Source: JAIXUI01 sp943373175
Lineage (GTDB): Bacteria > Bacteroidota > Bacteroidia > UBA7662 > JAIXUI01
Length of the DNA stretch: 12,476 nucleotides
Direction of reading: 5' to 3'
Assembly: GCA_943373175.1 (NCBI GenBank)
Contig: CALSBM010000084.1
Location: forward strand, 1 to 12,476
Shown: positions 1 through 6,724 of the stretch, piece after piece
Layout of the letters: the number at the start of each line of letters is the position of its first letter
How positions within the stretch are numbered: the stretch's first letter is position 1
Notes under the pieces: generated by a model
Seen by the model: only the letters and a program-made list of their open reading frames with translations
Told to the model about the DNA's origin: nothing
Database searches by the model: none
Program-made: the position numbers and the translations under genes

Positions 1-402
1 CGCTACGGTAATATTTCCCTGCTTGTTGTCGGCACCAATTTTTTGCATCCAGTCTCCCGGCGTAAAAAAAGAAGACTGATTCCAAAGCTCTCTCCATGGT
101 TTGATGTAAGTATCTGAAACGGTTTGATCTTTCTCTTTTTCAGCCCTGATAAAAGGAAAAGAAAAATGCAAATCGGGATGAATGAGTTTCTGATACTTCT
201 TACAAGACTCACAAATGCCACAAGAATCGGATTCCCCGGGTTGTTTGCAATTAAGATACGTGGCATAAGCAAGCGCAAGCGCGAGGTGGCCGCCACCTTC
301 TTTTCCTAAGAACAATTGCGCATGGCTTACCCTTCCGGAGTGAACAGAACGAATGAGTTGCTCCTTGATAGCGGAAAGGCCGGGAATCTCGGCGAAAAGC
401 AT
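1..402 (-). CDS. holB: DNA polymerase III subunit delta' (HolB), N-terminal part, cut by window edge
   Basis: This is the delta' subunit of the clamp-loader complex, which loads the sliding clamp onto primed DNA during replication. Reading the minus strand from the ATG at 402 gives 134 codons with no stop before the left edge. The start MLFAEIPGLSAIKEQL followed by GRVSHAQLFLG is the typical opening of delta'/DnaX-like AAA+ proteins. The P-loop is degenerate (GKEGGGHLALA, residues 33-43, without the usual GKT/S), as expected for delta', which does not hydrolyse ATP. A four-cysteine zinc site is visible (C52, C61, C64, C67), followed by the HPD motif (residues 75-77). No in-frame start codon lies upstream between 403 and 456. 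It is divergent from the nucleotidyltransferase gene, with 54 nt between the two starts. The rest of the AAA+ core and the collar domain lie outside the window. Confidence 0.88.
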   Translation of the reverse strand, partial: MLFAEIPGLSAIKEQLIRSVHSGRVSHAQLFLGKEGGGHLALALAYATYLNCKQPGESDSCGICESCKKYQKLIHPDLHFSFPFIRAEKEKDQTVSDTYIKPWRELWNQSSFFTPGDWMQKIGADNKQGNITVA

Positions 403-425
403 GGCACGAAGATACTCTGTTTTGT

Positions 426-433
426 TACTTTTG
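426..433 (+). promoter_or_regulatory. Possible Bacteroidota -7 element (TAnnTTTG) before the envelope operon
   Basis: TACTTTTG matches the TAnnTTTG -7 consensus of Bacteroidota sigma factors and lies 23 nt before the ATG at 457, in the 54-nt gap between divergent genes. No convincing TTG-type -33 box is seen 19-20 nt upstream, where the holB start lies. The match could be chance. Confidence 0.3.
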
Positions 434-456
434 CTTGACGCAACAACACCGCCTTT

Positions 457-1461
457 ATGAAGATTATCGTGCCTATGGCAGGTATGGGAAAGCGCATGCG
501 CCCCCACACCCTTACGGTTCCTAAACCGCTGATTCCTATTGCAGGAAAGCCCATCGTTCACCGACTGATGGAAGACATTGTCAAAATCTGCCAGGAGCCT
601 GTCGATGAAATTGCTTACATCATCGGGCCTACCTTTGGGGAAGCTGTTGAGAAAAACTTAGTGAGTATTGCTAAGTCGTTAGGCGCCAAAGGTTCCATCT
701 ATTACCAAGAAGAAGCGCTCGGAACTGCACATGCCATCATGTGTGCGAAAGAGAGTTTATCGGGTCCGGTGGTGGTTGCATTTGCAGACACTCTTTTTAA
801 GGCCGATTTTAAACTCGACGCTTCTGCTGAAGGCATTATTTGGGTGAAGCAGGTAGAAGATCCACGGCAGTTTGGAGTAGTAAAACTCTCCAACGATGGT
901 CATATCACTGATTTTGTAGAGAAGCCTGAAGAGTTCGTCTCCGACTTGGCCATCATCGGGATTTACTTTTTCCGCGATGGAGAATATTTGCGCAGTGAAT
1001 TGCAGTTTCTCCTCGACAACGACATCCGTGATAAAGGAGAATTCCAGCTTACCAATGCGCTGGAAAACATGAAAAACAAAGGCACAAAGTTTAGCCCCGG
1101 AACGGTAACCGAATGGTTAGACTGTGGCAATAAATCGGCTACGGTTTACACCAATCAGCGTTATTTGGAATTCATCGCTGATCAAAAGTTAATTGCCGAC
1201 TCGGCTGTGTTAACCAATTCAGTCATCATTCCTCCTGTGTTTATTGGCGAAGGTGTGCAAATCACCGATTCAGTTGTTGGGCCACATGTATCCATTGGGG
1301 ATAAGTCGAAGTTGAAAAAAGTGATTATTCAAAACAGCATTGTTCAAACTAACACCAGCTTAAGCGAAAGCGTCATCGAAGATGCCCTGATTGGCAGCCA
1401 TGTGCACGTAAAAGGCAAGGCAAAAGACCTCAACCTCGGCGATTATTCTACAGAATCCTGA
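457..1461 (+). CDS. Sugar-phosphate nucleotidyltransferase with C-terminal left-handed beta-helix
   Basis: A cytoplasmic NTP-transferase of the RmlA/GlmU-like fold: it should join a sugar 1-phosphate to a nucleoside triphosphate, giving an NDP-sugar and pyrophosphate. Visible marks are the N-terminal loop PMAGMGKRMRP (residues 6-16, the GxGxR-type nucleotide loop), VPKPL with Lys23, the GTAHAI motif (from residue 89), an Asp at 111 (VAFADTLF) in the metal-binding position, FVEKP around residues 153-157, and WLDCGN. From about residue 250 the sequence shows hexapeptide-like spacing (VIIPPVFIGEGVQI, VVGPHVSIGDKSKL, ALIGSHVHV), a short left-handed beta-helix as in GlmU or the archaeal and Bacteroidota long forms. 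The sugar and the nucleotide cannot be told from the sequence. It is the first gene of a tight operon, 2 nt before the TPR gene, and the linkage suggests an envelope polysaccharide or peptidoglycan precursor. Confidence 0.88.
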   Translation: MKIIVPMAGMGKRMRPHTLTVPKPLIPIAGKPIVHRLMEDIVKICQEPVDEIAYIIGPTFGEAVEKNLVSIAKSLGAKGSIYYQEEALGTAHAIMCAKESLSGPVVVAFADTLFKADFKLDASAEGIIWVKQVEDPRQFGVVKLSNDGHITDFVEKPEEFVSDLAIIGIYFFRDGEYLRSELQFLLDNDIRDKGEFQLTNALENMKNKGTKFSPGTVTEWLDCGNKSATVYTNQRYLEFIADQKLIADSAVLTNSVIIPPVFIGEGVQITDSVVGPHVSIGDKSKLKKVIIQNSIVQTNTSLSESVIEDALIGSHVHVKGKAKDLNLGDYSTES

Positions 1462-1463
1462 AG

Positions 1464-3215
1464 ATGAGGTTGCCTATGGTGGGAATTCGAACAAAATTTC
1501 TTGGAATTATCCTGTTACTATCAGGACTTTTTGGCTGTAAATCAACTGCTCCTAAAGGCAAAACCAAAGGAATCACTGAATCGCGCAAGGAGTTCGAGGC
1601 CAGAGAATACTTTTTTAGTGCCTTGAAGGAACGCACCATTGGCAACGATGCACAAGCGGCTGCTTTTTTCCAGTCAGCTCTCAATGTAAAACCGGATTTG
1701 GCTTCAGCACATTATGAGCTGGGCAGAATCCGGTTTGCAGACAATAAAATGCAGGAAGCGTATCAACATGCACTTTCTGCTACTCAGTTAGATCCTTCCA
1801 ATCCATGGTATATCCTGCTTAGAGCCGATGCTGCACGTCGTACCGGACAACTCAAAGATGCGGCGGAGAGCCTACAATCACTCACCCGTTTACAACCTGA
1901 TGAACCGTCGCATTGGTACGAACTATCCCTAATATATGGTCAGCAAAGGGAATTTGAGAAAGCATTGGTAGCCGTAATGAAAATTGAGGCGTTAGCCGGG
2001 TTAGGGCCTGAACTATTGGATCAGGCAAAAGCCCTGAACGATGCCATGGGAAAGCCGAAAGAAACACTGCCTATCCTGCGTCGGTACCTTGCAAATCAAA
2101 ACCAATCGGTGGATGCGCAGGTTTATGGAGCTCAATTGCTTATGGAGCTGCAACATTTGGATGAGGCAGAACAAGCACTGCAATTGGCGGCAACGTTAGA
2201 CCCTAAAAATGGCAAAGTAGCTTTAAGCCTCGCAGACCTTGCTCGCTTACGATCCAATCGCCAAGAAATGAGCCGGCAGTTGCAGAAAGCTTTCAAGGAT
2301 CCGTCGCTTTCTATCGATTTAAAAGTTCAAACGGTGCTTCAGTTGTTACAGGAATCGCAGGTAGACTCTACTCTTCATCCTTTGCTCGACTCACTCAGTC
2401 TTAGTCTATGTGAAACACATGCTGAAGAAGCAAAAGCCTTTGCTCTTCGTGGCGATATTCTTTCCAGACAAGAGAAAAACTTGGAGGCCATTGCTGCTTA
2501 CCGTGAATCGCTGAAATTAGATCAGAAACAGCCGAAATACTTAGTTTGGCAACAACTTTTGCTCTTGCTGCATAGCACAGAACAGTGGGATCAATTGAAA
2601 AAGGAAGCAGAGGCAGCCTTAGAATTATTCCCGCAGTTGCCAATGCCCTATTATTTCCGCGGTGCTGCTCAATATCAGCAAAAACAATATTCTCAGGCGG
2701 TTCAAAGTCTTAAAAATGGCCTGAACCTCGCCTCAGGGGATAAAGTGATAGAAGACCAATTTTGTGGTTTATTGGGCGATGCCGCTTATCAGGCTGGGCA
2801 ATTTGCTGAAAGCAACAAAGCTTATGAACAGGCTTTATCGCATAATCCTAATAATGTTTATGTGCTGAATAACTATGCTTGGCATTTGTCGTTACGCAAA
2901 GAATCCCTCACCAAGGCATTAGAAATGAGTCAAAAGGCCAATAACCTCGAACCTGGCAATGCGAATTTACTCGACACGCAGGCTTGGGTATTTTTTCAGT
3001 TAGGTAAATTTCCAGAAGCCTTAACTTGGATTGAAAAAGCGCTGCAAGCGTCTCAAAATGAAGCTTCCGCCGGCTTATTAGAACATAAAGGCGATATCCT
3101 TTTTAAATTAAATCGCACCGATGAAGCTCGCGAATTTTGGATTAAAGCGAAAAACAAAGGTGCTTCACAAGAAAAACTTCTTAAAAAGATTGAATCAGGC
3201 AATTGGGTTGAATAA
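1464..3215 (+). CDS. TPR-repeat lipoprotein
   Basis: A 583-residue lipoprotein built almost wholly of tetratricopeptide repeats. The N-terminus has a basic start, a hydrophobic core (FLGIILLLSG) and a lipobox LFGC with Cys25, so the mature protein should be anchored in the outer or inner membrane by lipid. TPR-like helix pairs run from about residue 45 to 565, with typical signatures such as AAAFFQSALNVKPD, DEAEQALQLAATLDP, NLEAIAAYRESLKLD, FAESNKAYEQALSHNP and FPEALTWIEKALQ. These form a protein-binding solenoid; no catalytic domain is seen. An alternative ATG at 1476 (Met5) has a GAGG at 1466-1469, spaced 6 nt, and still leaves a complete 21-residue lipoprotein signal to the Cys, so it may be the true start. 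It sits 2 nt after the nucleotidyltransferase gene and overlaps the next gene. It may be a scaffold for envelope assembly, but this is inferred from context only. Confidence 0.9.
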   Translation: MRLPMVGIRTKFLGIILLLSGLFGCKSTAPKGKTKGITESRKEFEAREYFFSALKERTIGNDAQAAAFFQSALNVKPDLASAHYELGRIRFADNKMQEAYQHALSATQLDPSNPWYILLRADAARRTGQLKDAAESLQSLTRLQPDEPSHWYELSLIYGQQREFEKALVAVMKIEALAGLGPELLDQAKALNDAMGKPKETLPILRRYLANQNQSVDAQVYGAQLLMELQHLDEAEQALQLAATLDPKNGKVALSLADLARLRSNRQEMSRQLQKAFKDPSLSIDLKVQTVLQLLQESQVDSTLHPLLDSLSLSLCETHAEEAKAFALRGDILSRQEKNLEAIAAYRESLKLDQKQPKYLVWQQLLLLLHSTEQWDQLKKEAEAALELFPQLPMPYYFRGAAQYQQKQYSQAVQSLKNGLNLASGDKVIEDQFCGLLGDAAYQAGQFAESNKAYEQALSHNPNNVYVLNNYAWHLSLRKESLTKALEMSQKANNLEPGNANLLDTQAWVFFQLGKFPEALTWIEKALQASQNEASAGLLEHKGDILFKLNRTDEAREFWIKAKNKGASQEKLLKKIESGNWVE

Positions 3216-4029
3216 AGCCCTGTCCATATTCCTTATTCTAGGATTCGCGATAACCATGTCAAGCCTTACGGGTTGTAAGTCTCGAAAGTTTACCGCCATT
3301 GCATATAACCCTTCGTCCGACACATTGCCCGCAAACGGATCAATGCTGAAGGACTTAACTGAAAAAACCATTCTTTTCAACGAGATTTCGGTTAATGGGC
3401 GTTTAGAAGCTAAAATGAATGGCTCAGATAACAACATGCCGTTTACTCTTAGGTTGAAACAGGATAGTGTTATTTGGCTATCCTTAAAACCATTGCTTGG
3501 TATCGAGGCTGCTCGTATTGTAATCACGAAAGATTCTATATTCATTGCAGATCGCATTAATCATTTATATTATAAACGCTCACTAAGCTATTTGCAGAAA
3601 ATTCTTGGAACACCAATTCCATTTAGACTTCTGCAAGATGTATTAATGTCGAATATGACAGAAATTCTCAGCTATAAACCTGAAATTAAAGCTGATTCAA
3701 ATTACTATCAGTTGCAAAAAGATACCGGACTGCTTAAGTATCAAGCTTGGGTAACACCGGATTTTAATAAACTCTCGCATTTAAGAGTAACACAGCCGGG
3801 TACAAACAGAATTCTTGAAGTGTTTTATCCTTTTTTCCAAGATTTACAAGGAAAGGAATTCGAGAAAGCCGCCTCTCCTACTGCACTTTATCCTAAAGTT
3901 CTTAATGCCAACTTTTCCGATGCAGCAAGTACAAGTACCCTCGAAATTGAATTCGGTGCTTTTAAAATAGAAACATCTCAGAACTATAGTATCAGTGTTT
4001 CAAAACGATATAAATTGGTAGAAGAATGA
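3208..4029 (+). CDS. DUF4292 lipoprotein (LolA/LolB-like fold), TTG start
   Basis: A 273-residue lipoprotein of the DUF4292 family, which is widespread in Bacteroidota and thought to adopt a LolA/LolB/LppX-like half-barrel that holds lipid. I chose the TTG at 3208: it gives MNKALSIFLILGFAITMSSLTGC, a normal lipoprotein signal with lipobox LTGC (Cys23), and AGG at 3197-3199 lies 8 nt upstream. The farther ATG at 3121 would place 51 residues before the Cys and overlap the TPR gene by 95 nt; the ATG at 3256 would leave only six residues before the Cys. The body carries the family's pattern, for example FNEISVNGRLEAKM, LRLKQDSVIWLSLKPLLGIEAARIVIT and DRINHLYYKRS. It overlaps the TPR stop by 8 nt and the EnvC-like start by 4 nt (ATGA), so translation is probably coupled. 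A role in outer-membrane lipid or lipoprotein handling is inference. Confidence 0.85.
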   Translation: MNKALSIFLILGFAITMSSLTGCKSRKFTAIAYNPSSDTLPANGSMLKDLTEKTILFNEISVNGRLEAKMNGSDNNMPFTLRLKQDSVIWLSLKPLLGIEAARIVITKDSIFIADRINHLYYKRSLSYLQKILGTPIPFRLLQDVLMSNMTEILSYKPEIKADSNYYQLQKDTGLLKYQAWVTPDFNKLSHLRVTQPGTNRILEVFYPFFQDLQGKEFEKAASPTALYPKVLNANFSDAASTSTLEIEFGAFKIETSQNYSISVSKRYKLVEE

Positions 4030-5360
4030 GGTTCCGGTTTTCTATTCTTCTTGCCCTTGTACTAATTGGCCTTTGTTGGTCAGCAGGTACTGTTATAGCT
4101 CAAAAAGAAAGTAAGAAGAATCTGGAGAACCGAAGAATTCAACTACTCAAGGAGATTGAGGAAACCAGAAAAGAACTCGATAGAGTAAAAGAGAAAAAGA
4201 AAGCCAGTTTGGGTGAACTGATCGTCTTGAAAAACCAAATTGGTACGCGAGAAGCATTAATCGGAAATTATCAGTTAGAAATAGAAGCGCTATCTGTTCG
4301 CATTTCCGATATGACGACCATCGTTCAATCTATGCAGGCTGATTTTGAACGACTCAAAGCTGATTATGCTAGACTGCTTCGAGTTTCTTACAAAAACGCT
4401 ACTAATTACAACGGATTGCTGTTTATACTTTCAGCCAACGACTTTAACCAAGCAGTTCGGCGGTTAAAATATTTACAGCAGTACAACCGATTTCGAAAAC
4501 GGCAACTGATGTTGTTGGAACGAACCAGGGCCGGGTTGGAAAATCGCATGAGAGAACTTCAGGGCATTAAGGTCGAAAAAGACAGCCTGAAACAGGAAGA
4601 GGAAACCATGAAATCGGTCCTCGTTCAGGAATCCGATAAAAAGAACCAGTTAGTAAGCCAGTTGCAGCAAAATGAAAAACAGCTCTCACGAGATTTAAAG
4701 GATAAAGAAGCGGCAAGCCGAAGGTTGAATAGGGCTATCGACGATTTGATTCGAAGGGAAATTGCGGAAGCTGAGAACAGAAGAAAACGCGATCGCGATA
4801 AACAATTGGCAGAAATCAGGGCGCGGAACAAAGCCAATAAAGGCAAGAATAAACCGGAACCTGAGCCTGAACCGGAAAAACTAACAGCCAAACCTACAAC
4901 GGCTGCCGAAGAACTTGGTCTTACGCCTGAAGCCGTTGCTTTGGGTGGAAGTTTCTCGGGCAACCAGGGGCGGCTTCCTTGGCCGGTAAAAAGTGGCTTT
5001 ATCTCCGAAGGCTTTGGCACGCACAATCACCCGGTTTTGAAAGGCATTATTATGCGAAACGATGGGGTGAACATCAGCACTCGTCCCGGCGAAGAAGTCA
5101 GGGCTATTTTCAAAGGCAAAGTCACCGGTATTGTAACCATTCCGGGCATGCAGCGTGTGGTGCTCATCCGGCACGGGGAATACCTGACCGTTTATGCGCA
5201 CCTTGCCGATGTAAAAGTAACGCTCGATCAAATGGTTGATGGCTTACAACCTATCGGAACGGTGTTTACCGATACCGACAACGACAAAACCGAGGTGCAT
5301 CTGCAAATTAGGCGCGGACGGCAAATGCTGAATCCTACCACTTGGATTAGCCGCCGGTAA
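4026..5360 (+). CDS. EnvC-like murein hydrolase activator: coiled coil plus degenerate LytM (M23) domain
   Basis: A 444-residue periplasmic protein with a signal peptide (hydrophobic core LLALVLIGLCWSAG, likely cut after VIA at residue 25), a long charged coiled coil at about residues 27-275, a proline/glutamate linker (PEPEPEPEK), and a C-terminal LytM domain from about residue 318 (GRLPWPVKSGFISEGFG). Active LytM enzymes bind zinc through HxxxD and HxH. Here the first motif reads NDGVN (Asn345 and Asn349 in place of His and Asp) and the last reads HLQ (His425, Gln427), while the YAH His392 is kept. The domain should therefore lack endopeptidase activity, as in E. coli EnvC, which instead activates cell-separation amidases; the ending QIRRGRQMLNPTTW is also EnvC-like. 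It starts within the DUF4292 stop codon (ATGA), as the last gene of the operon. General annotation pipelines may call it an M23 peptidase. Confidence 0.9.
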   Translation: MRFRFSILLALVLIGLCWSAGTVIAQKESKKNLENRRIQLLKEIEETRKELDRVKEKKKASLGELIVLKNQIGTREALIGNYQLEIEALSVRISDMTTIVQSMQADFERLKADYARLLRVSYKNATNYNGLLFILSANDFNQAVRRLKYLQQYNRFRKRQLMLLERTRAGLENRMRELQGIKVEKDSLKQEEETMKSVLVQESDKKNQLVSQLQQNEKQLSRDLKDKEAASRRLNRAIDDLIRREIAEAENRRKRDRDKQLAEIRARNKANKGKNKPEPEPEPEKLTAKPTTAAEELGLTPEAVALGGSFSGNQGRLPWPVKSGFISEGFGTHNHPVLKGIIMRNDGVNISTRPGEEVRAIFKGKVTGIVTIPGMQRVVLIRHGEYLTVYAHLADVKVTLDQMVDGLQPIGTVFTDTDNDKTEVHLQIRRGRQMLNPTTWISRR

Positions 5361-5385
5361 CTGTTAAAGCATCTTATTATATTAT

Positions 5386-5410
5386 GCCTAATATGTTGTA
5401 ATTAGGCTTT
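5386..5410 (+). terminator. Hairpin after the envelope operon, weak intrinsic terminator
   Basis: GCCTAAT at 5386-5392 pairs perfectly with ATTAGGC at 5401-5407 around an 8-nt loop, followed only by TTT. It lies 26 nt after the EnvC-like stop codon and ends just 10 nt before the next ATG. The stem is AT-rich and the T-run short, so it may attenuate rather than end transcription, or act on translation of the next gene. Confidence 0.45.
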
Positions 5411-5420
5411 AACTTTAATC

Positions 5421-5810
5421 ATGAAGATTGGAAAATGGCTTATCATAATTCTTTTAGGAAGTTGTACACACGACAAGCCGGTTCTTCCAACTCTTGATAC
5501 GAGGGATGCTTGGGTTGGCACATACCAGGGCACGAAAACCAGCACCTTTTGGACTAGGAGCCAGCCGTCGGTTACTCATACCGATACGTTCAGTTTAGTG
5601 GTTCGAAAAGACCCTGATACCTTGGGTTACCTCTATGTTTGGAATCAGCGAGTGCTTCCAGATTTGAATGGCTATATAAAAATGAATGATGTAAGCGGTT
5701 ATAGACTCTGGGAACTTCAACTCGGCAATGACAGCCTTATACTTTATACTGCCAGCGGGGGATTAGGCGGTGGCGTCTATGAGAGTTATAAGGGAAATAG
5801 GATGAAGTAA
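5421..5810 (+). CDS. Small lipoprotein of unknown function
   Basis: A 129-residue protein with a short lipoprotein signal (MKIGKWLIIILLGSC; lipobox LGSC, Cys15), so it is probably exported and lipid-anchored. After the Cys comes a short linker and then WVGTYQGTKTSTFW, alternating polar and hydrophobic residues (DTFSLVVRKDPDT, YLYVWNQRVLPDLNGYI), and a glycine-rich end (SGGLGGGVYESYKG). This WxGxYxG opening with a run of beta-strands and a closing YKG is the look of the many small beta-barrel, lipocalin-like lipoproteins of Bacteroidota; I do not recognise a named family. Its base composition is like the core genes rather than the AT-rich pair that follows 17 nt later. A hairpin ends 10 nt before its ATG. 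Whether it belongs functionally with the following pair is unknown. Confidence 0.7.
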   Translation: MKIGKWLIIILLGSCTHDKPVLPTLDTRDAWVGTYQGTKTSTFWTRSQPSVTHTDTFSLVVRKDPDTLGYLYVWNQRVLPDLNGYIKMNDVSGYRLWELQLGNDSLILYTASGGLGGGVYESYKGNRMK

Positions 5811-5827
5811 ATTTTAGATTTATTACT

Positions 5828-6085
5828 ATGGGAAGTAAAAAAACTAACATTAAATTTTATGATGAAGACTACTTAGCAGGAATATTAAAAATGGAAAGAA
5901 GAGCGTTTCACAGAAAAATAAAACCCATCATCATGAAAGACTTTCAAATGGAAATAAAAAAATTAAAATGTGATAACCCGGACATTGGATTGGATAGCAA
6001 TCATATTTTACATTTAGGTAATCCTTCTCATACTATAATAGTATCAACTGGCATTAGTATTTTTGACTATCTTGAGTTGAAATGA
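5828..6085 (+). CDS. 85-residue protein resembling a polymorphic-toxin C-terminal tip
   Basis: A short, lysine-rich protein without signal peptide or membrane segment. It contains FHRKIKPIIMKDF (residues 27-39), NPDIGLDSN (residues 50-58) and a closing STGISIFDYLEL. From memory, the order FHxxIKPxI, then NPDIG/D-x-N, then a short beta segment ending in T-x-I-x-x-Y/F is like the extreme C-terminal domains of some Rhs and other polymorphic toxins, where this is the last module of a much longer protein. Here it stands alone: reading upstream in frame meets TAG at 5798-5800, so it is not the visible end of a larger gene. It overlaps the next gene by 4 nt (ATGA), the usual toxin-then-immunity arrangement. 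It is AT-rich and preceded by an A/T leader with no Shine-Dalgarno site. His28, His59, His62 and Asp52 are candidate active residues. The toxin reading is inference; an antitoxin or regulator is possible. Confidence 0.6.
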   Translation: MGSKKTNIKFYDEDYLAGILKMERRAFHRKIKPIIMKDFQMEIKKLKCDNPDIGLDSNHILHLGNPSHTIIVSTGISIFDYLELK

Positions 6086-6699
6086 GAAGTATATCATACT
6101 TGGACATTCAATTTATTGGCAACAACTTGAATGTCAATAACTTATCTAAGGATATCAATGTACCTTTAGAAAACATTGTGTCAGCCGGTGAGATTGCAAA
6201 GTTAGGCAGATACAAGGGACTACCATCCCCTTATGGTATTGGCCTTCTTAAGATAGAACCCAATATAGAAAGCATAACTTATTACACTGAAATCTTGCTT
6301 AAAGTAAAAGATTTAATATTGAAGAATAATGTAGAAGAAATTATTTATGATGTTGACGCGAATGCAGAAGACCTTGAAAACATTACGCTTACAAGCAGTA
6401 TTTTAATGAAGTTATCTCAGTTAAATGCAAAAATTAAATTTAATAATAATGAAGTTAGTAATAATAACATTGCAAATTTGATTGAAAAAATTAATGTGAA
6501 AATTGCAACATTACCCAATGTAAATAAAAAAGGGTTTCAAGATATTCTCAATATTACCTCACAAACTTTTGAGGATAAAAACTTAAAGCCTGAGTATGTA
6601 TATGCAATTATTGTTACGTTTCTTGAATCATTAAATGGAGACAACAAACAACTGAAATCCAAGTTAAAAAAAGCAGTTGAAGAGTTTGATCACATCTAA
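6082..6699 (+). CDS. 205-residue partner protein, DUF4279-like, possible immunity protein
   Basis: A probably cytoplasmic protein with no signal or membrane segment. The first part (SISYLDIQFIGNNLNVNNLSKDINVPLENIVSAGE, about residues 3-37) has the layout of DUF4279 proteins: a beta-strand, a short helix over a predicted 'ldp-x-x-l-s' segment, then a Gly-Glu turn. A second alpha/beta portion follows to about residue 125 (ILLKVKDLILKNN, EIIYDVDANAEDLENITLTSSILMKLSQLNAKIKF). The last 75 residues are helical and lysine-rich and may be a separate domain or an extension. It starts inside the stop of the 85-residue gene (ATGA) and has the same low GC; in the stretch 6421-6480 only 9 of 60 bases are G or C. 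Small acidic or neutral partners placed directly after a toxin tip are usually immunity proteins, which is my reading here. The DUF4279 resemblance is by eye and the function is unproven. Confidence 0.6.
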   Translation: MRSISYLDIQFIGNNLNVNNLSKDINVPLENIVSAGEIAKLGRYKGLPSPYGIGLLKIEPNIESITYYTEILLKVKDLILKNNVEEIIYDVDANAEDLENITLTSSILMKLSQLNAKIKFNNNEVSNNNIANLIEKINVKIATLPNVNKKGFQDILNITSQTFEDKNLKPEYVYAIIVTFLESLNGDNKQLKSKLKKAVEEFDHI

Positions 6700-6724
6700 T
6701 TCAAATTAATTCCTTGGTTGATTT

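Noticed and set aside
124..309. 61-codon plus-strand open frame at the left end
   Set aside because: It is antisense to holB, whose zinc site and AAA+ motifs are clear on the minus strand.
3121..3207. N-terminal extension of the DUF4292 protein from an ATG at 3121
   Set aside because: It would put a 29-residue basic extension before the signal peptide and overlap the TPR gene by 95 nt; the TTG at 3208 gives a normal lipoprotein signal.
4625..5026. 133-codon open frame on the minus strand
   Set aside because: It lies antisense to the EnvC-like gene, is rich in Ser/Leu/Phe from the reverse of Lys/Glu/Gln codons, and has no recognisable domain.
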